Assembly (NCBI RefSeq): GCF_905404315.1
Contig: NC_066301.1
Coordinates: 682,001 to 746,000 of the forward strand
Direction of reading: 5' to 3'
DNA from: Leptidea sinapis
Lineage: Eukaryota > Arthropoda > Insecta > Lepidoptera > Pieridae
Length of the DNA: 64,000 nt
Every line of letters begins with the position of its first letter. Within the stretch, counting starts at the first letter, position 1. The notes beneath the pieces were generated by a model that saw only the letters and a list, made by a program, of their open reading frames with translations, was not told the origin of the DNA and did no database searches. This document shows positions 1 to 13,770 of the stretch, one piece after another. The translations under genes and the position numbers were made by a program.

Positions 1-440
1 AACCTCGGGCACGATATCCATATTGCTAAAATCATAATTTTGTGCGGTGGCCATCTTGGATTTAAAAAATTATCACCAAATCGTTCTCTGCACCCTCGAG
101 AACTTCGGGTACGATATCCATATTGCTGAAATCATAATTTTGTGCGGTGGCCATCTTGGATTTGAAAAATGATCACAAAATAGTTCTCTGCACCCTCGAG
201 AACCTCGGACACGATACCCATAATGTAGTTATCATAATTTTGAGCGGCGGCCGTCTTGGATTCCAAAAATGATCACAAAATCGTTCTGTGCACTCTCGAG
301 AACCTTAGATACGATACCCATATTTTTGTGATCATAATCTTGGACTGCGGCCATCTTGGATTTGAAAAATGATCACAAAATCGTTCTCAGCACCCTCGAG
401 AACCTCGGATACGATACCCATATTTTTGTGATCATAATCT

Positions 441-505
441 TGCACGGCGGCCATATGGATATCGTGTTTTCAGCAATATGGATATCGTGTCCGAGGTTCT
501 CGAGG
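441..505. repeat. Recurring R-to-F strand-switch junction of the satellite
   Basis: At about 453 the array changes strand: the R-side 'gcacggcggcca' runs directly into 'tatggatatcgtg', and 'atatggatatcgtg' then occurs twice within about 30 bp. The same junction is found at about 4499, 9449, 10301, 15641 and 18506. A shared breakpoint at six sites means one inversion event was copied with the higher-order units rather than many independent inversions. Confidence 0.88.
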
Positions 506-956
506 GTGCAGAAAAAAATTTTGAGATCATTTTTAAATCCGAGATGGCCGCCGCTCAATAGTATGATAACTACATTATGGGTATCGTATCCGAGGTTCTC
601 GAGGGTGCAGAGAACGATTTTGTGACATTTTTCAAATCCAAGATGGCCGCCGCTCAAAAGTATGATAACTACATTATGGGTATCGTATCCGAGGTTCTCG
701 AGGGTGCAGAAAACAATTTTGAGATCATTTTTAAATCCGAGATGGCCGCCGCTCAATAGTATGATAACTTCATTAACCCTCGAGAACCTACATTATGGGT
801 ATCGTATCCGAGGTTTTCGAGGGTGCTGAGAACGATTTTGTGACCATTTTTCAAATCCAAGATGGCCGCAGTGCAAGATTATGATCACAAAAATATGGGT
901 ATCGTATCTAAGGTTCTCGAGAGTGCACAGAATGATTTTGTGATCATTTTTGAAAT

Positions 957-1020
957 CCAAGATGGCCGCCGCTCAAAAGTATGATATGGTTATCATAATT
1001 TTGAGCGGCGGCCATCTTGG
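957..1020. repeat. 30-bp-arm hairpin within the satellite
   Basis: Arms 957-986 and 991-1020 pair with one mismatch around a 4-nt loop (tggt). Each arm carries the YY1/Pho-like core and the ggcggcc patch. A sister hairpin lies at 1895-1958 with loop tagt. Copies recur with the higher-order units (for example 5003-5066, 5941-6004 and about 11190-11253). Confidence 0.92.
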
Positions 1021-3447
1021 ATAATGTAGTCATTATGGGTATCGTATCCGAGGTTCTCGAGGGTGCTGAGAACAATTTTGTGATCATTTTCCAAATCCAA
1101 GATGGCCGCCGTGCAAGATTATGATCACAAAAATATGGGTATCGTATCCGAGGTTCTTGAGAGTGCACAGAACGATTTTGTGATCATTTTTGAAATCCAA
1201 GATGGCCGCCGCTCAAAATTATGATAACTACATTATGGGTATCGTATCCGAGGTGCTCTAGGGTGCAGAGAACCATTTTGTGATCATTTTTCAAATCCAA
1301 GATTGCCGCCTTTCAAAAGTATGATAACCACATTATGGGTATCGTATCAGAGGTTCTCGAGGGTGCTGAGAACGATTTTGTGATCATTTTTCAAATCCAA
1401 CATGGCCACCGCACAAAATTATGATTTTAGCAATATGTATATCGTGCCCGAGGTTCTCGAGGGTGCAGAGAACAATTCTGTGATCATTTTTGAAATCCAA
1501 GAGAGCTGCCGCAAACAATTATGTTTTCAGCAATATGGATATCTTGTCCGAGGTTCTCGAGGATGCAGAAAACAATTTTGGGATCATTTTTAAATCCGAG
1601 TTGGCCGCCGCTCAAAAGTATGATAACTAGATTTTGGGTATCGTATCCGAGGTTCTCGAGGGTGCTGAGAACGATTTACTGATCATTTTTGAAATCCAAG
1701 ATGGCCGCCGCTCAAAATTATGATAACAACATTATGGGTATCGTGTCCGAGGTTGTAGAAGGTGGAGAAAACAATTTTGGGATCATTTTAAATCCGAGAT
1801 GGCCGCCGCTCAAAATTATGATAACTACATTATGGGTTTTCGTAACAGAGGTTCTCGAGGGTGCTGAGAACGATTTTGTGATCATTTTTCAAATCCAAGA
1901 TGGCCGTCGCTCAAAAGTATGATATAGTTATCATACTTTTGAGCGGCGGCCATCTTGGATAATGTAGTCATTATAGGTATCGTATCCGAGGTTCTCGAGG
2001 GTGCTGAGAACGATTTTGTGGTCATTTTTCAAATCCAAGATGGCCGCCGTGCAAGATTATGATCACAAAAATATGGGTATCGTATCCGAGGTTCTTGAGA
2101 GTGCACAGAACGATTTTGTGATCATTTTTGAAATCCAAGATGGCCGCCGCTCAAAATTATGAAAACTACATTATGGGTATCGTATCAGAGGTTCTCGAGG
2201 GTGCTGAGAACGATTTTGTGGTCATTTTTCTAATCCAAGATGGCCACCGCACAAAATTATGATTTTAGTAATATCTATATCGTGCCCGAGGTTCTCGAGG
2301 GTGCAGAGAACAATTCTGTGATCATTTTTGAAATCCAAGAGGGCTGCCGCAAACAATTATGTTTTCAGCAATATGGATATCGTGTCCGAGGTTCTCGAGG
2401 GTGCAGAAAACAATTTTGGGATCCTTTTTAAATCCGAGATGGCCGCCGCTCAAAAGTATGATAACTAGATTATGGGTATCGTATCCGAGGTTCTTGAGGG
2501 TGCTGAGAACGATTTTGTGATCATTTTTGAAATCCAAGATGGCCGCCGCTCAAAATTATGATAACTACATTATGGGTATCGTATCTAAGGTTCTCGAGAG
2601 TGCACAGAAAGATTTTGTGATCATTTTTAAATCCAAGATGGCCGCCGCTCAAAAGTATGATAACTACATTATGGGTATCGTTTCCGAGGTTCTCGAGGGT
2701 GCTGAGAACGATTTTGTGATCATTTTTCAAATCCAAGATGGCCGCCGCTCAATAGTAGGATAACTACATTATGGGTATCGTATCCGAGGTTCTCGAGGGT
2801 GCAGAGAACTATTATGTGATCATTTTTCAAATCCAAGATGGCCACCGCACAAAATTATGATTTCAGCAATGTGGATATCGTGCCCGAGATTCTCGAGGGT
2901 GCAGAGAACAATTCTGTGATCATTTTTGAAATCCAAGAGGGCTGCCGCAAACAATTATGTTTTCAGCAATATGGATATCGTGTCCGAGGTTCTCGAGGGT
3001 GCAGAAAATAATTTTTGGATCATTTTTATATCCGAGATGGCCGCCGCTCAAAAGTATGATAACTAGATTATGGGTATCGTATCCGAGGTTCTCGAGGGTG
3101 CTGAGAACGATTTTGTGATCATTTTTGAAATCCAAGATGGCCGCCGCTCAAAATTATGATAACAACATTATGGGTATCGTATCTAAGGTTCTCGAGAGTG
3201 CACAGAAAGATTTTGTGATCATTTTTAAATCCAAGATGGCCGCCGCTCAAAAGTATGATAACTACATTATGGGTATCGTTTCCGAGGTTCTCGAGGGTGC
3301 TGAGAACGATTTTGTGATCATTTTTCAAATCCAAGATGGCCGCCGCTCAAAATTATGATAACTACATTATGGGTATCGTATCCGAGGTTCTCGAGGGTGC
3401 AGAGAACAATTCTGTGATCATTTTTGAAATCCAAGAAGGCTGCCGCA

Positions 3448-3530
3448 AACAATTATGTTTTCAGCAATATGGATATCGTGTCCTCGAGAACCTCGGACAC
3501 GATATCCATATTGCTGAAAACATAATTGTT
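3448..3530. repeat. 36-bp-arm palindrome at the F-to-R switch
   Basis: The left arm 3448-3483 and right arm 3495-3530 are perfect reverse complements, separated by 11 bp (3484-3494) containing 'tcgagaacctc'. The F-to-R change falls inside this palindrome. Near-identical palindromes mark the switches at about 9885, 14115 and 16981, each with a 'tcgtgaacctc' spacer and one arm mismatch. Confidence 0.93.
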
Positions 3531-6500
3531 CTCTGCACCCTCGAGAACCTCGGATACGATACCCATAATGTAGTTATCATACTATTGAGCGGTGGCCATC
3601 TCGGATTTAAAAATGATCTCGAAATTGTTTTCTGCACCCTCGAGAACCTCGGACACGATATCCATATTGCTGAAAACATAATTGTTTTTCGGCAGCCTTC
3701 TTGGATTTCAAAAATGATCACAGAATTGTTCTCTGCACCCTCGAGAACCTCGGGCACGATATCCATATTGCTAAAATCATAATTTTGTGCGGTGGCCATC
3801 TTGGATTTAAAAAATTATCACCAAATCGTTCTCTGCACCCTCGAGAACCTCGGGTACGATATCCATATTGCTGAAATCATAATTTTGTGCGGCGGCTATC
3901 TTGGATTTGAAAAATGATCACAAAATTGTTTTCTGCACCCTCGAGAACCTCGGACACGATATCCATATTGCTGAAAACATAATTGTTTTTCGGCAGCCCT
4001 CTTGGATTTCAAAAATGATCACAGAATTGTTCTCTGCACCCTCGAGAACCTCGGGCACGATATCCATATTGCTAAAATCATAATTTTGTGCGGTGGCCAT
4101 CTTGGATTTAAAAAATTATCACCAAATCGTTCTCTGCACCCTCGAGAACTTCGGGTACGATATCCATATTGCTGAAATCATAATTTTGTGCGGTGGCCAT
4201 CTTGGATTTGAAAAATGATCACAAAATAGTTCTCTGCACCCTCGAGAACCTCGGACACGATACCCATAATGTAGTTATCATAATTTTGAGCGGCGGCCGT
4301 CTTGGATTCCAAAAATGATCACAAAATCGTTCTGTGCACTCTCGAGAACCTTAGATACGATACCCATATTTTTGTGATCATAATCTTGGACTGCGGCCAT
4401 CTTGGATTTGAAAAATGATCACAAAATCGTTCTCAGCACCCTCGAGAACCTCGGATACGATACCCATATTTTTGTGATCATAATCTTGCACGGCGGCCAT
4501 ATGGATATCGTGTTTTCAGCAATATGGATATCGTGTCCGAGGTTCTCGAGGGTGCAGAAAAAAATTTTGAGATCATTTTTAAATCCGAGATGGCCGCCGC
4601 TCAATAGTATGATAACTACATTATGGGTATCGTATCCGAGGTTCTCGAGGGTGCAGAGAACGATTTTGTGACATTTTTCAAATCCAAGATGGCCGCCGCT
4701 CAAAAGTATGATAACTACATTATGGGTATCGTATCCGAGGTTCTCGAGGGTGCAGAAAACAATTTTGAGATCATTTTTAAATCCGAGATGGCCGCCGCTC
4801 AATAGTATGATAACTTCATTAACCCTCGAGAACCTACATTATGGGTATCGTATCCGAGGTTTTCGAGGGTGCTGAGAACGATTTTGTGACCATTTTTCAA
4901 ATCCAAGATGGCCGCAGTGCAAGATTATGATCACAAAAATATGGGTATCGTATCTAAGGTTCTCGAGAGTGCACAGAATGATTTTGTGATCATTTTTGAA
5001 ATCCAAGATGGCCGCCGCTCAAAAGTATGATATGGTTATCATAATTTTGAGCGGCGGCCATCTTGGATAATGTAGTCATTATGGGTATCGTATCCGAGGT
5101 TCTCGAGGGTGCTGAGAACAATTTTGTGATCATTTTCCAAATCCAAGATGGCCGCCGTGCAAGATTATGATCACAAAAATATGGGTATCGTATCCGAGGT
5201 TCTTGAGAGTGCACAGAACGATTTTATGATCATTCTTGTAATCCAAGATGGCCGCCGCTCAAAATTATGATAACTACATTATGGGTATCGTATCCGAGGT
5301 GCTCTAGGGTGCAGAGAACCATTTTGTGATCATTTTTCAAATCCAAGATTGCCGCCTTTCAAAAGTATGATAACCACATTATGGGTATCGTATCAGAGGT
5401 TCTCGAGGGTGCTGAGAACGATTTTGTGATCATTTTTCAAATCCAACATGGCCACCGCACAAAATTATGATTTTAGCAATATGTATATCGTGCCCGAGGT
5501 TCTCGAGGGTGCAGAGAACAATTCTGTGATCATTTTTGAAATCCAAGAGAGCTGCCGCAAACAATTATGTTTTCAGCAATATGGATATCTTGTCCGAGGT
5601 TCTCGAGGATGCAGAAAACAATTTTGGGATCATTTTTAAATCCGAGTTGGCCGCCGCTCAAAAGTATGATAACTAGATTTTGGGTATCGTATCCGAGGTT
5701 CTCGAGGGTGCTGAGAACGATTTACTGATCATTTTTGAAATCCAAGATGGCCGCCGCTCAAAATTATGATAACAACATTATGGGTATCGTGTCCGAGGTT
5801 GTAGAAGGTGGAGAAAACAATTTTGGGATCATTTTAAATCCGAGATGGCCGCCGCTCAAAATTATGATAACTACATTATGGGTTTTCGTAACAGAGGTTC
5901 TCGAGGGTGCTGAGAACGATTTTGTGATCATTTTTCAAATCCAAGATGGCCGTCGCTCAAAAGTATGATATAGTTATCATACTTTTGAGCGGCGGCCATC
6001 TTGGATAATGTAGTCATTATAGGTATCGTATCCGAGGTTCTCGAGGGTGCTGAGAACGATTTTGTGGTCATTTTTCAAATCCAAGATGGCCGCCGTGCAA
6101 GATTATGATCACAAAAATATGGGTATCGTATCCGAGGTTCTTGAGAGTGCACAGAACGATTTTGTGATCATTTTTGAAATCCAAGATGGCCGCCGCTCAA
6201 AATTATGAAAACTACATTATGGGTATCGTATCAGAGGTTCTCGAGGGTGCTGAGAACGATTTTGTGGTCATTTTTCTAATCCAAGATGGCCACCGCACAA
6301 AATTATGATTTTAGTAATATCTATATCGTGCCCGAGGTTCTCGAGGGTGCAGAGAACAATTCTGTGATCATTTTTGAAATCCAAGAGGGCTGCCGCAAAC
6401 AATTATGTTTTCAGCAATATGGATATCGTGTCCGAGGTTCTCGAGGGTGCAGAAAACAATTTTGGGATCCTTTTTAAATCCGAGATGGCCGCCGCTCAAA

Positions 6501-7954
6501 AGTATGATAACTAGATTATGGGTATCGTATCCGAGGTTCTCGAGGGTGCTGAGAACGATTTTGTGATCATTTTTGAAATCCAAGATGGCCGCCGCTCAAA
6601 ATTATGATAACTACATTATGGGTATCGTGTCCGAGGTTCTAGAGGGTGCAGAAAACAATTTTGGGATCATTTAATATCCGAGATGGCCGCCGCTCAAAAT
6701 TATGATAACTACATGATGGGTATCGTATCAGATGTTCTCGAGGGTACAGAGAACGATTTTGTGATCATTTTTTTAAATCCAAGTTGTCCGCCGCTCAAAA
6801 TTATGATAACTACATAATGGGAATCGTATCAGAGGTTCTCGAGGTTGCAGAGAAAAATTCTGTGATCATTTTTGAAATCCAAGAAGGCTGCCGCAAACAA
6901 TTATGTTTTCAGCAATATGGATATCGTGTCCGAGGTTCTCGAGGGTGCAGAAAACAATTTTGAGATCATTTTAAAATCCGAGATGGCCGCCGCTCAATAG
7001 TATGATAACTACATTATGGGTATCGTATGCGAGGTTCTCGAGGGTGCAGAGAACGATTTTGTGATCATTTTTCAAATGCAAGATGGCCGCCGCCCAAAAT
7101 TATGATAACTACATTATGGGTATCGTATCCGAGGTTCTCGAGGGTGCAGAGAACTATTATGTGATCATTTTTCAAATCCAAGATGGCCACCGCACAAAAT
7201 TATGATTTCAGCAATTCGGATATCGTGCCCGAGATTCTCGAGGGTGCAGAGAACAATTCTGTGATCATTTTTGAAATCCAAGAGGGCTGCCGCAAACAAT
7301 TATGTTTTCAGCAATATGGATATCGTGTCCGAGGTTCTCGAGGGTGCAGAAAATAATTTTTGGATCATTTTTATATCCGAGATGGCCGCCGCTCAAAAGT
7401 ATGATAACTAGATTATGGGTATCGTATCCGAGGTTCTCGAGGGTGCTGAGAACGATTTTGTGATCATTTTTGAAATCCAAGATGGCCGCCGCTCAAAATT
7501 ATGATAACAACATTATGGGTATCGTATCTAAGGTTCTCGAGAGTGCACAGAAAGATTTTGTGATCATTTTTAAATCCAAGATGGCCGCCGCTCAAAAGTA
7601 TGATAACTACATTATGGGTATCGTATCCGAGGTTCTCGAGGGTGCTGAGAACGATTTTGTGATCATTTATCAAATCCAAGATGGCCACCGCTCAAAATTA
7701 TGATTTCAGCAATATGGATATCGTAACCGAGGTTCTCGAGGGTGCAGAGAACGATTTGGTGATAATATTTCAAATCCAAGATGGCCACCGCACAAAATTA
7801 TGATTTTAGCAATATGGATATCGTGCCCGAGGTTCTCAAGGGTGCAGAGAACAATTCTGTGATCATTTTTGAAATCCAAGAAGACTGCCGCACAAAATTA
7901 TGTTTTCAGCAATATGGATATCGTCTCCGAGATTCTCGAGAATGCTGAAAACAA

Positions 7955-7990
7955 TTTTGAGATCATTCTATCACAAAATCGTTCTCAGTA
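7955..7990. repeat. Second class of F-to-R junction (mirror of 25726)
   Basis: Here 'ttttgagatcatt' is joined to 'ctatcacaaaatcg'. The reverse complement of this junction is found at 25718-25750, where 'cgattttgtgatag' is joined to 'aataaaaatgatctc', differing by a 4-bp run of A. The two sites therefore share one breakpoint, seen from opposite strands. Confidence 0.8.
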
Positions 7991-8899
7991 CCCTCGAGAA
8001 CCTCGGATACGATACCCATAATGTAGTTATCATACTATTGAGCGGCGGCCATCTTGGATTTGAAAAATGATCACAAAATCGTTCTCAGCACCCTCGAGAA
8101 CCTCTGATACGATACCCATAATCTAGTTATCATAGTTTTGAGCGGCGGCCATCTCGGATTTAAAAATTATCCCAAAATTGTTTTCTGCACCCTCGAGAAC
8201 CTCGGACACGATATCCATATTGCTAAAATCATAAATTTATGCGGCGGCCATCTTGGATTTGAAAAATGATCACCAAATCTTTCTCTGCACCCTCGAGAAC
8301 CTCGGGCACGATATCCATATTGCTGAAATCATAATTTTGTTGGGCGGCCATCTTCGATTTGAAAAATGATCACTAAATCGTTCTCAGCACCCTCGAGAAC
8401 CTCTGATAAGATACCCATAATGTAGTTATCATACTTTAGAGCGGCGGCCATCTTGGATTTGAAAAATGATCACAAAATCGTTCTCTGCACCCTCGAGAAC
8501 CTCGGATATGATACCCATAATGTAGTTATCATAATTTTGAGCGGCGGCCATATTGGATTTCAAAAATGATGAAAAAATCGTTCTGTGCACTCTCAAGAAC
8601 CTCGGATACAATACCCATATTTTTGTGATCATAATCTTGCACGGCGGCCATCTTGGATTTGAAAAATGATCACAAAATCGTTCTCAGCACCCTAGAGAAC
8701 CTCGGATACGATACCCATAATGTAGTTATGATACTTTTGAGCGGCGGCCATCTTGGATTTGAAAAATGATCACAAAATCGTTCTCTGCACCCTCGAGAAC
8801 CTCGGATACGATACCCATAATGTAGTTATCATACTATTGAGCGGTGGCCATCTCGGATTTAAAAATGATCTCGAAATTGTTTTCTGCACCCTCGAGAAC

Positions 8900-11800
8900 C
8901 TCGGACACGATATCCATATTGCTGAAAACATAATTGTTTTTCGGCAGCCTTCTTGGATTTCAAAAATGATCACAGAATTGTTCTCTGCACCCTCGAGAAC
9001 CTCGGGCACGATATCCATATTGCTAAAATCATAATTTTGTGCGGTGGCCATCTTGGATTTAAAAAATTATCACCAAATCGTTCTCTGCACCCTCGAGAAC
9101 TTCGGGTACGATATCCATATTGCTGAAATCATAATTTTGTGCGGTGGCCATCTTGGATTTGAAAAATGATCACAAAATAGTTCTCTGCACCCTCGAGAAC
9201 CTCGGACACGATACCCATAATGTAGTTATCATAATTTTGAGCGGCGGCCGTCTTGGATTCCAAAAATGATCACAAAATCGTTCTGTGCACTCTCGAGAAC
9301 CTTAGATACGATACCCATATTTTTGTGATCATAATCTTGGACTGCGGCCATCTTGGATTTGAAAAATGATCACAAAATCGTTCTCAGCACCCTCGAGAAC
9401 CTCGGATACGATACCCATATTTTTGTGATCATAATCTTGCACGGCGGCCATATGGATATCGTGTTTTCAGCAATATGGATATCGTGTCCGAGGTTCTCGA
9501 GGGTGCAGAAAAAAATTTTGAGATCATTTTTAAATCCGAGATGGCCGCCGCTCAATAGTATGATAACTAGATTATGGGTATCGTATCCGAGGTTCTCGAG
9601 GGTGCAGAGAACGATTTTGTGACATTTTTCAAATCCAAGATGGCCGCCGCTCAAAAGTATGATAACTACATTATGGGTATCGTATCCGAGGTTCTCGAGG
9701 GTGCAGAAAACAATTTTGAGATCATTTTTAAATCCGAGATGGCCGCCGCTCAATAGTATGATAACTTCATTATGGGTATCGTATCCGAGGTTCTCGAGGG
9801 TGCAGAGAACAATTCTGTGATCATTTTTGAAATCCAAGAAGGCTGCCGCAAACAATTATGTTTTCAGCAATATGGATATCGTGTCCTCGTGAACCTCGGA
9901 CACGATATCCATATTACTGAAAACATAATTGTTCTCTGCACCCTCGAGAACCTCGGGCACGATATCCATATTGCTAAAATTATAATTTTGTGCGGTGGCC
10001 ATCTTGGATTTGAAAAATTATCACCAAATCGTTCTCTGCACCCTCGAGAACCTCGGGTACGATATCCATATTGCTGAAATCATAATTTTGTGCGGTGGCC
10101 ATCTTGGATTTGAAAAATGATCACAAAATAGTTCTCTGCACCCTCGAGAACCTCGGATACGATACCCATAATGTAGTTATCATAATTTTGAGCGGCGGCC
10201 ATCTTGAATTTCAAAAATGATCACAAAATCTTTCTGTGCACTCTCGAGAACCTTAGATACGATACCCATATTTTTGTGATCATAATCTTGCACGGCGGCC
10301 ATATGGATATCGTGTTTTCAGCAATATGGATATCGTGTCCGAGGTTCTCGAGGGTGCAGAAAACAATTTTGAGATCATTTTTAAAGCCGAGATGGCCGCC
10401 GCTCAATAGTATGATAACTACATTATGGGTATCGTATCCGAGGTTCTCGAGGGTGCAGAGAACGATTTTGTGATCATTTTTCAAATCCAAGATGGCTGCC
10501 GCTCAAAATTATGATAACTACATTATGGGTATCGTATCCGAGGTACTCGAGGGTGCAGAGAACTATTTTGTGATCATTTTTCAAATCCAAGATGGCCACT
10601 GCACAAAATTATGATTTCAGCAATATGGATATCGTACCCGAGGTTCTCGAGGGTGCAGAGAACGATTTAGTGATAAATTTTCAAATCCAAGATGGCCTCC
10701 GCACAAAATTATAATTTTAGCAATATGGATATCGTGCTCGAGGTTCTCGAGTTTGCAGAGAACAATTATGTTTTCAGCAATATGGATATCGTGTCCGAGG
10801 TTCTCGAGGGTGCAGAAAACAATTTTAGGATCATTTTTAAATCCGAGATGGCCGCCGCTCAAAAGTATGATAACTAGATTATGGGTATCGTATCAGAGGT
10901 TCTCGAGGGTGCTGAGAACGATTTTGTGATCATTTTTCAAATCCAAGATGGCCACCGCACAAAATTATGATTTCAGCAATATGGATATCGTACCCGAGGT
11001 TCTAGACAACCCTCGAGAACCTACATTATGGGTATCGTATCCGAGGTTTTCGAGGGTGCTGAGAACGATTTTGTGACCATTTTTCAAATCCAAGATGGCC
11101 GCAGTGCAAGATTATGATCACAAAAATATGGGTATCGTATCTAAGGTTCTCGAGAGTGCACAGAATGATTTTGTGATCATTTTTGAAATCCAAGATGGCC
11201 GCCGCTCAAAAGTATGATATGGTTATCATAATTTTGAGCGGCGGCCATCTTGGATAATGTAGTCATTATGGGTATCGTATCCGAGGTTCTCGAGGGTGCT
11301 GAGAACAATTTTGTGATCATTTTCCAAATCCAAGATGGCCGCCGTGCAAGATTATGATCACAAAAATATGGGTATCGTATCCGAGGTTCTTGAGAGTGCA
11401 CAGAACGATTTTGTGATCATTTTTGAAATCCAAGATGGCCGCCGCTCAAAATTATGATAACTACATTATGGGTATCGTATCCGAGGTGCTCTAGGGTGCA
11501 GAGAACCATTTTGTGATCATTTTTCAAATCCAAGATTGCCGCCTTTCAAAAGTATGATAACCACATTATGGGTATCGTATCAGAGGTTCTCGAGGGTGCT
11601 GAAAACGATTTTGTGATCATTTTTCAAATCCAACATGGCCACCGCACAAAATTATGATTTTAGCAATATGTATATCGTGCCCGAGGTTCTCGAGGGTGCA
11701 GAGAACAATTCTGTGATCATTTTTGAAATCCAAGAGAGCTGCCGCAAACAATTATGTTTTCAGCAATATGGATATCTTGTCCGAGGTTCTCGAGGATGCA

Positions 11801-13770
11801 GAAAACAATTTTGGGATCATTTTTAAATCCGAGTTGGCCGCCGCTCAAAAGTATGATAACTAGATTTTGGGTATCGTATCCGAGGTTCTCGAGGGTGCTG
11901 AGAACGATTTACTGATCATTTTTGAAATCCAAGATGGCCGCCGCTCAAAATTATGATAACAACATTATGGGTATCGTGTCCGAGGTTGTAGAAGGTATAG
12001 AAAACAATTTTGGGATCATTTTAAATCCGAGATGGCCGCCGCTCAAAATTATGATAACTACATTATGGGTTTTCGTAACAGAGGTTCTCGAGGGTGCTGA
12101 GAACGATTTTGTGATCATTTTTCAAATCCAAGATGGCCGTCGCTCAAAAGTATGATATAGTTATCATACTTTTGAGCGGCGGCCATCTTGGATAATGTAG
12201 TCATTATAGGTATCGTATCCGAGGTTCTCGAGGGTGCTGAGAACGATTTTGTGATCATTTTTCAAATCCAAGATGGCCGCCGTGCAAGATTATGATCACA
12301 AAAATATGGGTATCGTATCCGAGGTTCTTGAGAGTGCACAGAACGATTTTGTGATCATTTTTGAAATCCAAGATGGCCGCCGCTCAAAATTATGAAAACT
12401 ACATTATGGGTATCGTATCAGAGGTTCTCGAGGGTGCTGAGAACGATTTTGTGGTCATTTTTCAAATCCAAGATGGCCACCGCACAAAATTATGATTTTA
12501 GTAATATCTATATCGTGCCCGAGGTTCTCGAGGGTGCAGAGACCAATTCTGTGATCATTTTTGAAATCCAAGAGGGCTGCCGCAAACAATTATGTTTTCA
12601 GCAATATGGATATCGTGTCCGAGGTTCTCGAGGGTGCAGAAAACAATTTTGGGATCCTTTTTAAATCCGAGATGGCCGCCGCTCAAAAGTATGATAACTA
12701 GATTATGGGTATCGTATCCGAGGTTCTCGAGGGTGCTGAGAACGATTTTGTGATCATTTTTGAAATCCAAGATGGCCGCCGCTCAAAATTATGATAACTA
12801 CATTATGGGTATCGTGTCCGAGGTTCTAGAGGGTGCAGAAAACAATTTTGGGATCATTTAAAATCCGAGATGGCCGCCGCTCAAAATTATGATAACTACA
12901 TGATGGGTATCGTATCAGATGTTCTCGAGGGTACAGAGAACGATTTTGTGATCATTTTTTTAAATCCAAGTTGTCCGCCGCTCAAAATTATGATAACTAC
13001 ATAATGGGAATCGTATCAGAGGTTCTCGAGGTTGCAGAGAAAAATTCTGTGATCATTTTTGAAATCCAAGAAGGCTGCCGCAAACAATTATGTTTTCAGC
13101 AATATGGATATCGTGTCCGAGGTTCTCGAGGGTGCAGAGAACGATTTTGTGATCATTTTTCAAATGCAAGATGGCCGCCGCCCAAAATTATGATAACTAC
13201 ATTATGGGTATCGTATCCGAGGTTCTCGAGGGTGCGGAGAACTATTATGTGATCATTTTTCAAATCCAAGATGGCCACCGCACAAAATTATGATTTCAGC
13301 AATGTGGATATCGTGCCCGAGATTCTCGAGGGTGCAGAGAACAATTCTGTGATCATTTTTGAAATCCAAGAGGGCTGCCGCAAACAATTATGTTTTCAGC
13401 AATATGGATATCGTGTCCGAGGTTCTCGAGGGTGCAGAAAATAATTTTTGGATCATTTTTATATCCGAGATGGCCGCCGCTCAAAAGTATGATAACTAGA
13501 TTATGGGTATCGTATCCGAGGTTCTCGAGGGTGCTGAGAACGATTTTGTGATCATTTTTGAAATCCAAGATGGCCGCCGCTCAAAACTATGATAACAACA
13601 TTATGGGTATCGTATCTAAGGTTCTCGAGAGTGCACAGAAAGATTTTGTGATCATTTTTAAATCCAAGATGGCCGCCGCTCAAAAGTATGATAACTACAT
13701 TATGGGTATCGTATCCGAGGTTCTCGAGGGTGCTGAGAACGATTTTGTGATCATTTATCAAATCCAAGAT
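8900..13770. repeat. Third, rearranged copy of the 4-kb higher-order repeat
   Basis: Positions 8900-9780 match 3950-4830 at an offset of 4951. Positions about 11000-13100 match about 4815-6900 at an offset of 6187. Positions 13353-13767 match 7265-7679 at an offset of 6088. The changing offsets show that the third copy kept block order but gained or lost whole stretches of monomers, including an extra R block at 9885-10301. Confidence 0.8.

Larger units (their letters stand above)
1..6646. repeat. Higher-order repeat, offset 4046 bp
   Basis: Positions 1 to about 2600 recur at 4047 to about 6646 with a constant offset of 4046 bp and very few differences; for example, the block at 944-1168 recurs at 4990-5214 and that at 2240-2431 at 6286-6477. 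After about 6600 the offset rises to 4345 (2920-3135 recurs at 7265-7480), as if three further monomers had been gained. The repeat unit includes its strand-switch points, so the inverted layout was amplified as a block. Confidence 0.9.
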